A DNA stretch of 64,000 nucleotides from contig PHEH01000005.1 of NCBI GenBank assembly GCA_002841155.1, forward strand, positions 124,001-188,000, in the 5' to 3' direction. Below, one piece after another: positions 1 to 8,992 of the stretch. The position numbers and the translations under genes were made by a program. The DNA is from Alphaproteobacteria bacterium HGW-Alphaproteobacteria-18 (GTDB lineage Bacteria; Pseudomonadota; Alphaproteobacteria; Caulobacterales; Hyphomonadaceae). Positions within the stretch are counted from its first letter, which is position 1; each line of letters opens with the position of its first letter. The notes under the pieces are model-generated. The model was not told where the DNA came from. It made no database searches and saw only the letters and a list, made by a program, of their open reading frames with translations.

Positions 1-1665
1 GTGGCGCTGGCCGATGAGCGCGGGGATGATCGCAGGAAACTGCGCGGCACGACACAGAACGACATCGTGAAGGAATACCTCTCGCGCGGCACCTATGTGT
101 TTCCGCCCGAGCCGTCGCTGCGCCTGATCGGCGATATGGTGAGCTGGTGTTATCTGGAAGTTCCAAAATGGAACCCGATGAATGTCTGCTCCTATCACCT
201 GCAGGAAGCGGGCGCGACGCCGGAACAGGAGCTGGCCTATGCGCTGGCGACCGCCATTGCGGTGCTCGATACCGTGAAGGCCGGCGGGCAAGTTCCAGAA
301 TCAGACTTTGAAACCGTGTTCGGCCGCATTTCCTTCTTTGTGAATGCCGGGGTCCGTTTCGTAACGGAACTTTGCAAGATGCGGGCGTTCGTCGATCTCT
401 GGGAAGAGATTGGCCGCGAGCGTTATGGCGTCACCGATCCCAAGGCGCTGCTCTTCCGCTATGGCGTGCAGGTGAACTCGCTGGGCCTGACCGAGCCGCA
501 GCCGGAAAACAATGTCTACCGTATCCTGATGGAGGCGATGGCGGTGACGCTTTCCAAACGGGCCCGCTGCCGCGCGTTGCAGCTGCCCGCCTGGAATGAG
601 GCGCTGGGCCTGCCACGCCCCTGGGACCAACAATGGTCGCTGCGCCTGCAGCAGATCCTCGCCTATGAAACCGACCTTCTGGAATTTGAAGACATCTTCG
701 ATGGCAGCCATGTCATCACCGCCAAGACCGAAGAGCTGAAAGAAAAAGCCCGCGTCGCGCTGGCAGAGATCGACGAGATCGGCGGCGCGCAGGCGGCGAT
801 CCCGTTCATGAAGGAAAGCCTCGTCGGCGCCCATATCGACCGTATACGCGCAATTGAGTCCGGCGCGCTCACCGTGGTCGGCGTCAACCGCTTCACCGAA
901 ACCGCAGAGAGCCCGCTGGGCGGCGGGGATGGCGCGATCCAGACGGTCGATCCGGCCGAAGAAGCCGCGCAGGTGCGTGATCTCAAAGCCTGGCGCGCCG
1001 CGCGCGACAATGGCGCCGCCGAGGCTGCCCTCGCTGAGCTGCGCGCAGCCGCCGCCGAGAACCGCAACATCATGGAACCCTCGATCACCTGCGCCAAGGC
1101 GGGCGTGACCACCGGCGAATGGGGCACGGTGCTGCGCGAAGTGTTCGGCGAATTCCGCGCGCCGACGGGGGTTGCCCTCGTCGTTACAAGCAGCGGTGAA
1201 GAAGATGTTGAGAAGGTGAAAGCCGAAGTCGCCCGCGTCTCGATGGCATTGGGCCGTACACTGACATATGTGCTCGGCAAGCCCGGCCTTGATGGCCACT
1301 CCAACGGCGCCGAGCAGATCGCCGCGCGCGGGCGCGAGGTCGGCATGGAGGTTGTCTATGAAGGCATCCGCTTCACGCCCGCCGAGATTGCCGCGCAGGC
1401 CAAGGAAGCCAAAGCGCATGTCGTCGGCCTCTCGATCCTCTCGGGCAGCCATCTTGATCTTGTGCGCGAGACCGTGGCGGAGCTGCGCAAGCTCGGCCTC
1501 GAAAATGTGCCCGTGGTCGTCGGCGGTATCATCCCGCCCGAAGATGGCCGCGCGCTGCGCCAGATGGGCGTTGCGGCGGTCTATACACCCAAGGATTTCC
1601 GGATCACGGAGATCATGGGCGATGTCACCCGCCTTGTTGAAAAAGCCTGGCTTGTGAAGGGATAA
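1..1665 (+). CDS. ecm: Ethylmalonyl-CoA mutase (MeaA/Ecm-like), 5'-truncated by window edge
   Basis: Protein carries mutase catalytic core (NPMNVCSYHLQEAGATPEQELAYALATA, FEDIFDGSHVI) and C-terminal B12-binding domain (KPGLDGHSNGAEQIA, SILSGSHLDLV); open from base 1. Confidence 0.9.
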   Translation: MALADERGDDRRKLRGTTQNDIVKEYLSRGTYVFPPEPSLRLIGDMVSWCYLEVPKWNPMNVCSYHLQEAGATPEQELAYALATAIAVLDTVKAGGQVPESDFETVFGRISFFVNAGVRFVTELCKMRAFVDLWEEIGRERYGVTDPKALLFRYGVQVNSLGLTEPQPENNVYRILMEAMAVTLSKRARCRALQLPAWNEALGLPRPWDQQWSLRLQQILAYETDLLEFEDIFDGSHVITAKTEELKEKARVALAEIDEIGGAQAAIPFMKESLVGAHIDRIRAIESGALTVVGVNRFTETAESPLGGGDGAIQTVDPAEEAAQVRDLKAWRAARDNGAAEAALAELRAAAAENRNIMEPSITCAKAGVTTGEWGTVLREVFGEFRAPTGVALVVTSSGEEDVEKVKAEVARVSMALGRTLTYVLGKPGLDGHSNGAEQIAARGREVGMEVVYEGIRFTPAEIAAQAKEAKAHVVGLSILSGSHLDLVRETVAELRKLGLENVPVVVGGIIPPEDGRALRQMGVAAVYTPKDFRITEIMGDVTRLVEKAWLVKG

Positions 1666-1749
1666 CTCCAGAACTCTGTAGCTGGTCTTGCGGGGCAGGG
1701 TGAAAGCTGACTAACGGAGGGCGAAGTCAGATGACGGAGCCCGCGCGCC

Positions 1750-3138
1750 ATGCCTTCTGCTGCCCCGTTCCAGCTCGGCTGGGAAGAATGGATCGCGCTG
1801 CGCGAGCTCGGCCTTCCCGCCATCAAGGCCAAGATCGATACCGGCGCCAAGACGTCCGCCCTGCATGCCAGCGTGATCGAACCCTTCGGGCCAGCGCATG
1901 CCCCCCAGGTGCGTTTCCTGATCCAGCCTGACCCCAGCGACCCTTCCCTTGAGATCACCTGCTCGGCCCCGGTGGTCGACCGGCGCGAGGTTGCCAGTTC
2001 CAATGGCGAGCGGGAGCTGCGTTACGTCATCGAGACCCATGCCGAGATGGGCGGGCTCGCCTGGCCGATCCAGCTGACACTGTCGAACCGCGAAACGATG
2101 ACCTACCGGATGCTGCTCGGGCGCGGCGCCATCCAGCCGAGCTGGATCATTGATCCGAATGCGTCCTTTCTCCAGCCCCAGCTCAGTTTCCAGACCTATC
2201 AGGGCCTGCCGCGCCGCAAACCGGTGAAGCGGCCCCTGCGCATCGCGCTGCTGACACGCGAGCCGAAGAATTATTCCTCCCGGCGCCTGATCGAGGCGGC
2301 CGAAAAGCGCGGCCATGTGATCGAGGTGATTGATACGGCCCGCTGTTACATGCGTATCGGGGCAGTGGATGCCGAAGTGCATTATGATGGCCAGGCGCTG
2401 CCGAGATATGACGCGGTGATCCCGCGTATCGGCGCGACGATCACCGATTATGGCATGGCGGTGCTGCGCCAGTTTTCCAATACCGGGGCTTTCTGTCTCA
2501 ACACGGCCGGCGCCATCGGCCGCTCGCGTGACAAGCTGCTGGCCCATCAGATGCTGGCGCGGGCAAAGATCGCCATGCCGATCACAGCTTTTGCGCACAG
2601 CCCGAAGGATACAGCCGGGCTCGTCGCGCTCGCAGGCGGGGCGCCGATCGTGCTGAAGCTGCTTTCTTCCACGCAAGGGAAGGGCGTGCTGCTGGCCGAG
2701 ACGCGCAAATCGGCCGAGCGGCTGGTCGACGCGTTCCGGGGGCTCGACGCAAACTTCCTGGTTCAGGAATTTGTCGAGGAGGCGGGCGGGGCGGATGTGC
2801 GCGCCTTTGTCGTGGGCGGCAAGGTAGTGGGCGCCATGCGCCGGCAGTCCGAGACCGGCGAGTTCCGCTCAAACCTCCACCGGGGCGGCACGGCCAGTGA
2901 AGCCAAGCTCTCCCCGCAGGAGCGGGACGTGGCGCGCGAAGCGGCCAAGGTGCTGCGGCTGGAAGTGGCGGGGGTTGACCTCCTGCAGACCAAAGACGGG
3001 CCGAAGGTTCTGGAGGTGAACTCTTCGCCCGGCCTCAAGGGCATCGAGAAGGCCACCGGCAAGGACATCGCCGCGCGCATCATCGAGCATCTGGAGAAGG
3101 TCGTCCGCCCGCTCTCCCGCCACCGGGAGCCGCTTTAG
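1750..3138 (+). CDS. Fusion protein: N-terminal RimB-like (PF05618) protease domain + RimK-like ATP-grasp ligase
   Basis: N-term KIDTGAKTSALHA motif of the PF05618 family; C-term RimK features (RIGATITDYGMAVLRQF, LKLLSSTQGKGV, VQEFVEEAGGADVRAFVVG, VLEVNSSPGLKGIE). Confidence 0.88.
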   Translation: MPSAAPFQLGWEEWIALRELGLPAIKAKIDTGAKTSALHASVIEPFGPAHAPQVRFLIQPDPSDPSLEITCSAPVVDRREVASSNGERELRYVIETHAEMGGLAWPIQLTLSNRETMTYRMLLGRGAIQPSWIIDPNASFLQPQLSFQTYQGLPRRKPVKRPLRIALLTREPKNYSSRRLIEAAEKRGHVIEVIDTARCYMRIGAVDAEVHYDGQALPRYDAVIPRIGATITDYGMAVLRQFSNTGAFCLNTAGAIGRSRDKLLAHQMLARAKIAMPITAFAHSPKDTAGLVALAGGAPIVLKLLSSTQGKGVLLAETRKSAERLVDAFRGLDANFLVQEFVEEAGGADVRAFVVGGKVVGAMRRQSETGEFRSNLHRGGTASEAKLSPQERDVAREAAKVLRLEVAGVDLLQTKDGPKVLEVNSSPGLKGIEKATGKDIAARIIEHLEKVVRPLSRHREPL

Positions 3139-3149
3139 GAGCGGCCCCC

Positions 3150-4466
3150 TCAAAAGCGGCTGAACAGGCGGCCTTTTTCCGTCACCAGGATAACGACCAG
3201 CGAGGCGGCGCCAAGGATCACGAAGCCGAAAGTCAGCGGCACGGTGGTGCCGTCAAATTGCGCGCCGATGATCATGCCGATGATGCTGGAGATCATCGTC
3301 GTGGCAAAGCCATAGGCGGCTGAGGCTGTGCCCGCGATCTTGCCCAGCGGCTCCATCGCGAGGGCGGAGAAGTTCGATCCCATCATCCCGAAACAGCCAA
3401 AGCCGATAGCAAACAGCGGGAAGAACACGGCGAGATTTTCGCCCCAGGCAAGCGTTGCAAATGTCAGCAACAATGAAGACAGCATGAAGACGAACAGCGC
3501 GATGTGACTGATACGGCGCATGCCGACCTTCTCGACGAGGCGCGAGTTGGCAAAGTTCGACAGGGCAAGGGTGGCCGCAATGCCGGCAAACCAGTAGGCG
3601 AACGTGTCGCCCTGATCAAATACGTCGCGGAACACCTGTTCGGACGAGGCGATGAACGCAAACAGTGAGCCGAAGACCAGGCCTGAGGCCAGCATGTAGC
3701 CAAAGCTCACCCGCGTGCGGATGACCTGCAAATAGGCGGAGAGAACGCTGCCTATCTCAAGCGACCGGCGTGCTTCCTTTGGCAGACTTTCGGGCAGCCG
3801 GAACCATGTCCAGCCCAGCATCAGGGCGCCCCATACCGCGAGTACGATAAAGATGCCTTCCCAGGGGGCGACATAGAGAATGACCTGGCCAATGGCCGGT
3901 GCGATAATCGGCACGATCATGAAGACCGTCATGACCAGGGACATGAAACTCGCCATTGCGCGGCCGGCGAACAGGTCGCGCACAACCGCAGCGGCGACCG
4001 TGCGGGCGCCCGATGAGAACACCCCTTGCAGGAAACGCGCGGCCAGAAGGGCCCAGAAATCATGCGCCATGACGCAGAGCAGGGCGGTCAGCATATAACC
4101 AATGAGACCGATGAACAGCGGCGCGCGCCGGCCGAAACGGTCGGTGATCGGTCCCCAGATCAGCTGGGGCGCGCCAAAGCCGAGCACATAGGCAAAGATG
4201 ATCAGCTGCTGGCGGTTCTGGTCACCGCCCTCGGCCGTCAGGCCTGTGGCCCGTGCAATCTCGCTCAGCGCGGGCAGCATGATGTCGATGGCAATCGCGT
4301 TGAGGGCCATGAGGCCTGCAACGATGGCCACGAATTCGACTTTGCGCATGCCTGTGGGCTGGGGCGCGTGAAGGCCTTCGGCCTTGCCCGCTTCACTTCC
4401 GTCCATCGGTCCGGTCTTTCCAAAATCCGGCAGGGGCCAGATTTTCGCCGGACCGCCCGTCAACAA
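3150..4466 (-). CDS. MFS transporter, Bcr/CflA-type multidrug efflux
   Basis: 12-TM-like protein with MLPALSEIARATG and GPITDRFGRRAPLFIGL motifs. Confidence 0.85.
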   Translation of the reverse strand: MLTGGPAKIWPLPDFGKTGPMDGSEAGKAEGLHAPQPTGMRKVEFVAIVAGLMALNAIAIDIMLPALSEIARATGLTAEGGDQNRQQLIIFAYVLGFGAPQLIWGPITDRFGRRAPLFIGLIGYMLTALLCVMAHDFWALLAARFLQGVFSSGARTVAAAVVRDLFAGRAMASFMSLVMTVFMIVPIIAPAIGQVILYVAPWEGIFIVLAVWGALMLGWTWFRLPESLPKEARRSLEIGSVLSAYLQVIRTRVSFGYMLASGLVFGSLFAFIASSEQVFRDVFDQGDTFAYWFAGIAATLALSNFANSRLVEKVGMRRISHIALFVFMLSSLLLTFATLAWGENLAVFFPLFAIGFGCFGMMGSNFSALAMEPLGKIAGTASAAYGFATTMISSIIGMIIGAQFDGTTVPLTFGFVILGAASLVVILVTEKGRLFSRF

Positions 4467-4592
4467 TCCGGCCTTTTGGACCCATCTTTCCCGCTTGGCC
4501 AGAGTATGAGCAGATAAATTCGTGCCGCCGGATAATTACCTTGCCAAATGTACACTTCGGGCGGCTTTGACGCAGTGCTAAGGATTCCATTC

Positions 4593-6155
4593 ATGAAGAC
4601 AGTGATGTTCCGTACAGGGCGCTGGGTTGCACTCGCGACTGCCAGCATGTTCGTGCTCCAGGCTTGCGGGGGAGGCGGTGGGGGCGGTTCAAACCAGCCT
4701 CCGGTGATCACGTCGGGGAACTCGGTCAATATCAATGAGGGCACGACCGGCGCGATCTACACGCTGTCGGCCACCGACCCGGATGGCGATAGCCTCACCC
4801 GCGAAATGCTGTCGGGCGGGGATTCTGCCGTGTTCAGCTTCAATGCCACAACGGGCGTTCTCTCCCTCAGCACGCCCCTCGATTATGAAGCGCCTCAGGA
4901 TACCAACAGCGACAATATCTATGAGGTGACATTCAGGGTCAGCGATGGGCGCGGGGGTACGGTCACCCTGACGGTCCAGATCCGGGTTCAGGATGTCGAC
5001 GAGACGGTCAACGGGATGGCGCTTCGGCGGGTTGTGACCGGTCTGTCGGCGCCGCTCTATCTTGAAGGTATTCCGGGTACGAACCGCGTGGTCATTCTCC
5101 AGAAGGGCGGGCTTGCCCGCGTCTACAATCCGGATACGGGCATGGAAGAGGGCGTTCCTTTCCTTAACGTTCAAGGTGATGTCGGGACTGAAGGCGAGCA
5201 GGGCCTCGTCGGGATTGCCTTTTCGCCCAATTTCACTACGGACCGCAGGGTCTATGTGAACCTCACCAACACTGCGGGTAATACAGAGATCCGCCGCTAC
5301 CTGACGGATATAAACAGTGCGCTCCAGCTCGACCCGTCGACGATGGATGTCATCCTGACCATCAGCCAGGTGGACGAGTACCATAATGGTGGCTGGCTGG
5401 GCTTCGACAATAATGGCTTGCTGTATATAGGCACGGGCGATGGCGGCGCGTTCGCGACACGCCCTGACGGGTCTCCTGCACGCAACAACGCCCAGGACAC
5501 CAACTCGCTGCTCGGCAAGATCCTCCGGATCGATGTGTCGGGGGATGATTTTCCCGATGATACCAGCCGCGACTATCGCATCCCTGCGGGCAATGCGTTT
5601 CCGTCAGACGGAAGCGCCGGGCGGCCGGAAATCTTAGCGCTCGGACTGCGTAACCCGTGGCGGTCGAGCTTCGACCGGCAGACAGGCGACCTCTTCATTG
5701 CTGATGTGGGGGAGAACAACCGTGAGGAAGTCAACCGGATGCGTCCGGGCGATGTTGGCGCAAACTATGGCTGGGCCGTGCGCGAGGGCACGCAATTCTA
5801 TACCGGCAACGATTCCGCCAGCTTCACCCCGCCGGTTGCCGAATATGGCCACGGTACAGGCCCGACGCAGGGCCGCTCGATCACCGGGGGGTATGTCTAT
5901 CGCGGGAATATCGGACCGATCCGCAACCACTACCTGTTTGCCGACTTCATCAGCGGCAATGTCTGGTCAGTCCCGGTCTCGTCCCTGACCGTCGGTCAGA
6001 CTGTGGCAGCCAGCCAGTTCAACCGGTTGAATGACACTCTGGTGCCGGATGCGGGAACGCTGAGCAGTATATCGAGCTTTGGCATCGATAATAACGGCGA
6101 GATCTACATCGTGTCTTATGGTGGCAGTGTCTTCCGTATCGAGGGCGCCCCGTAA
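4593..6155 (+). CDS. Lipoprotein PQQ-dependent sugar/sorbosone dehydrogenase-like, with cadherin-like repeat
   Basis: Lipobox FVLQAC followed by Gly run; cadherin-like domain; GIAFSPNF, YHNGGWLGF, YIGTGDGG, ALGLRNPWR motifs; start chosen at 4593. Confidence 0.85.
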   Translation: MKTVMFRTGRWVALATASMFVLQACGGGGGGGSNQPPVITSGNSVNINEGTTGAIYTLSATDPDGDSLTREMLSGGDSAVFSFNATTGVLSLSTPLDYEAPQDTNSDNIYEVTFRVSDGRGGTVTLTVQIRVQDVDETVNGMALRRVVTGLSAPLYLEGIPGTNRVVILQKGGLARVYNPDTGMEEGVPFLNVQGDVGTEGEQGLVGIAFSPNFTTDRRVYVNLTNTAGNTEIRRYLTDINSALQLDPSTMDVILTISQVDEYHNGGWLGFDNNGLLYIGTGDGGAFATRPDGSPARNNAQDTNSLLGKILRIDVSGDDFPDDTSRDYRIPAGNAFPSDGSAGRPEILALGLRNPWRSSFDRQTGDLFIADVGENNREEVNRMRPGDVGANYGWAVREGTQFYTGNDSASFTPPVAEYGHGTGPTQGRSITGGYVYRGNIGPIRNHYLFADFISGNVWSVPVSSLTVGQTVAASQFNRLNDTLVPDAGTLSSISSFGIDNNGEIYIVSYGGSVFRIEGAP

Positions 6156-6197
6156 GGCGCCCTCCCAGATCAACAAAGCCAGTCTGGCCGGGTCAGA

Positions 6198-6770
6198 TCA
6201 CTGCGCCGAGCGCTGGATCTGGCCGGCGAGGTTGAAGATCACCTGATCGGCGTCGAAGTAAGCGACATCGTCGGGCTTTGGCCCTTTGCCCATGACGATC
6301 TCGGCGCTCGCGACATAGCTCGTCTGTTCGCGATAGCTGATCGGGCCGTCCCAGAAGGGATCATAGAAGCTGTACCGGCTGTAGCGCACGCTGCGATAGG
6401 GATCGTAGAAGTAAGCCGCGCGCGGGCCGAAATAGCGGTAGTTCAGGTAGAAGTGGTCGTAATAGGGTGAGTAAGCCGCGCCCGAGGGGATGACGCGCGT
6501 GTTGGCGTCCGTATCGCGCCGGACCACCCGGAAATTGTCATACCCGTTCTGCTTGGTCAGCTCGGCCGCCCGGAAGAGAAGATAGGTCTCCACCGTCTTG
6601 CGGTCGGTCAGCGAGTTGCCCGAGAACTCCACCTGGAAGCGGTTATCCTCGATCTTCATTTCGGAAAAACCGCGATCCGACAGGGTCGCAGGCTGGTAAG
6701 GGGTTGCCGTGGCGCAGGCCGCCGTAAAGGCGAGCGCGGCGACGGCAGCGGCAAGGCTAAGGCGTTTCAT
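6198..6770 (-). CDS. CC0125/CC1285 family lipoprotein
   Basis: Lipobox AFTAAC; Tyr-rich PYYDHFYLNYRYFGPR segment; start at internal Met (6770). Confidence 0.75.
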   Translation of the reverse strand: MKRLSLAAAVAALAFTAACATATPYQPATLSDRGFSEMKIEDNRFQVEFSGNSLTDRKTVETYLLFRAAELTKQNGYDNFRVVRRDTDANTRVIPSGAAYSPYYDHFYLNYRYFGPRAAYFYDPYRSVRYSRYSFYDPFWDGPISYREQTSYVASAEIVMGKGPKPDDVAYFDADQVIFNLAGQIQRSAQ

Positions 6771-6913
6771 GGCACGGCCTCCAAGAGTTTCTTCTGCACT
6801 ATATAGTGTGACTCCACGAAGATGAACGCCACCCAACACGCAAGTTCACAACAACGTGACGAGACCGCTACCCGATCACGATCCTGTGGGCGATCCCTTC
6901 TGGCCCAAAAAGA

Positions 6914-6938
6914 AACGGCAGCCTGAAAGACTGCCGTT
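6914..6938 (-). terminator. Rho-independent terminator downstream of aldehyde dehydrogenase
   Basis: Stem AACGGCAG/CTGCCGTT with T-rich tract on the minus strand. Confidence 0.75.
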
Positions 6939-6964
6939 CCATAAATCATACATAAATGGGGTGA

Positions 6965-8395
6965 TCAGGCCGCGTTGTAGCCGATCACGGCTTTGACTTC
7001 GAGGAACTCTTCGAAGCCATGTTCGCCCCATTCGCGACCATTGCCCGACTGGCCATAGCCACCGAAGGGTGCCGAGAAGTCCGGGCGCGCGCCATTGACG
7101 AGGATCTGGCCGGCGCGGATGCGGTTGGCTACTTCGTTGGCTTCCTTGTCCGGACCCTGAACATAGCCGGCGAGACCATAGACTGTGTCGTTGGCCATTT
7201 CGACGGCTTGGTCGACGGTGTCATAAGGGATCATGACGAGCACCGGCCCGAAGATTTCTTCGCGCGCGATGGTCATCTCATTGGTGACGTTTGCAAACAC
7301 GGTCGGGCGGGCGAAGTAGCCTTTGTTGAAGCCTTCCGGGCGGCCAGGGCCACCGGCGACGAGGGTTGCGCCCTCTTCGATGCCCTTCTGGATCAGATCC
7401 TGGACCTTCTGATACTGGTTGCCGTTCGAGATCGGGCCGATGGCGCCGGGCGCGGCGTCTGCCGGCATGCCGACTTTCACGGACTCGGCGGTTGCCTTGG
7501 CAATCGCGATGGCCTGTTCCTGCTGGTCTTTCTGCACGAACATGCGCGACGGCGCGTTACAGCTCTGGCCGGAATTGGTCATCATGTTCATGATGCCGCT
7601 GGAAACGGCCTTCTGAAGATCGGCCGTAGGCAGAACAATGTTCGGGCTCTTGCCGCCGAGTTCCTGAGCAACGCGCTTGACCGTCGGGGCAGCGGCCTGC
7701 GCCACCAGCACGCCGGCGCGGGTCGAACCGGTAAAGCTCACCATGTCGACATCGGGGTGGGAAGACATCGCCGAGCCAACGCCGGGGCCGTCGCCATTGA
7801 CGAGGTTGAACACGCCCTTGGGCACGCCGGCCTCATGCAGCACTTCGGCGAAGATCATCGCATCCAGCGGCGCGATTTCCGACGGCTTCAGCACCATGGT
7901 GCAGCCAGCGGCCAGCGCCGGGGCAACTTTACAGGCGATCTGGTTCAGCGGCCAGTTCCAGGGCGTGATGAAGGCGCAGACGCCGATCGGCTCCTTGCGC
8001 AGAAGGGTGGTGCCCTTCAGCTCTTCCCATTTGTACTCGCGCAGGATGCCGGCAGTGGTCGCGAAGTGACCGAGGCCCGAAGGCACCTGGGCGGCATTGG
8101 CCAGCCACATCGGGGCGCCCATCTCGTCGGAGATGGCCTTGGCAAGGTCGGGCATGCGCTTCTGGAGGCCAGCCGTGATCTTGTCGAGCAGGTCGGCGCG
8201 GTATTCCACGCTGGTCTGCGAGAAGCTCGGGAAGGCGCGCTTGGCAGCGGCAACAGCCTTGTCCACATCCGCAGACGAACCGATGGAGATGACCGCGAAG
8301 TTTTCTTCGGTCGCCGGGTTTTCGACTTCCAGCGTGCGCGGCGTTACCGGATCAACCCATTCGCCGTCGATATAGAATTTGAGGAATTGTTGCAT
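6965..8395 (-). CDS. Aldehyde dehydrogenase family protein
   Basis: FITPWNWPLNQ, VAQELGGKSPNIV, NSGQSCNAPSRM, EEIFGPVL motifs; start at MQQFLKF. Confidence 0.92.
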   Translation of the reverse strand: MQQFLKFYIDGEWVDPVTPRTLEVENPATEENFAVISIGSSADVDKAVAAAKRAFPSFSQTSVEYRADLLDKITAGLQKRMPDLAKAISDEMGAPMWLANAAQVPSGLGHFATTAGILREYKWEELKGTTLLRKEPIGVCAFITPWNWPLNQIACKVAPALAAGCTMVLKPSEIAPLDAMIFAEVLHEAGVPKGVFNLVNGDGPGVGSAMSSHPDVDMVSFTGSTRAGVLVAQAAAPTVKRVAQELGGKSPNIVLPTADLQKAVSSGIMNMMTNSGQSCNAPSRMFVQKDQQEQAIAIAKATAESVKVGMPADAAPGAIGPISNGNQYQKVQDLIQKGIEEGATLVAGGPGRPEGFNKGYFARPTVFANVTNEMTIAREEIFGPVLVMIPYDTVDQAVEMANDTVYGLAGYVQGPDKEANEVANRIRAGQILVNGARPDFSAPFGGYGQSGNGREWGEHGFEEFLEVKAVIGYNAA

Positions 8396-8545
8396 GGGCC
8401 AGGGCCTCCCTTGAGCGCGTCTTAAATGGACATCTCCCTTACTATAGGAGACCCAGAGGCGTTTCGCCACTCCTGACGCGGGGGGAGGGGCGAAAGGGCA
8501 TGACACCAAAACCAGCGCTGTTTCAGGCGCTAACGGAGACGTAAG

Positions 8546-8779
8546 ATGAATTCACGGCTGGAATTGGTTCTCACGCCGGAGTGGGCTGCGGGGCAGAGCC
8601 GCAAGGGTACGAAGAAAGTCGCCTTCGAGGCGCCTGTCTTCGATGAGCAGATGCAGGCCTGGAAATGCGTGTTTCATGTCGACGGGGAGCCGACGCGCCA
8701 CGCTTACGGCGTGACGGCGATGCAGAGCCTGACGCTCGCCACGCGGCTGGTCAGCCACGCCGAGGAAAACATGGAGTGA
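8546..8779 (+). CDS. Small hypothetical protein
   Basis: 77-aa ORF in an intergenic gap with plausible RBS (acggagacgtaag). Confidence 0.55.
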   Translation: MNSRLELVLTPEWAAGQSRKGTKKVAFEAPVFDEQMQAWKCVFHVDGEPTRHAYGVTAMQSLTLATRLVSHAEENME

Positions 8780-8791
8780 GACGCGCGGCGC

Positions 8792-8992
8792 TTACTTCTT
8801 CGCCTTCGTCCAGCCCCGCCCGGCCATGCAGGTGATAAAGTTGGCTTCGATATTGTAGCTGATCTCGCTGCAAGCGGCGCGGGCGGATTCGTAGGGCATG
8901 GCCCCCTCTCGGGCGGTCCAGCCGCTGTTGGGCGCGCTGGTGCAGGCAGAGAGCAGGGCGGCGGCGGCAAGAACCAGAACGGACTGTCTCAT
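8792..8992 (-). CDS. Small hypothetical lipoprotein
   Basis: Signal peptide and lipobox ALLSAC; abuts the DUF853 gene. Confidence 0.6.
   Translation of the reverse strand: MRQSVLVLAAAALLSACTSAPNSGWTAREGAMPYESARAACSEISYNIEANFITCMAGRGWTKAKK

Noticed and set aside
301-1452. 383-aa ORF antisense to ethylmalonyl-CoA mutase
   Set aside because: Antisense shadow ORF with no domain signature
4667-4689. G-rich tract after the sugar-dehydrogenase lipobox as a third frameshift site
   Set aside because: The frame is intact through the Gly-run linker, so there is no sign of disruption
7019-8425. 468-aa ORF antisense to aldehyde dehydrogenase
   Set aside because: Mirror of a well-supported CDS; no recognisable domain
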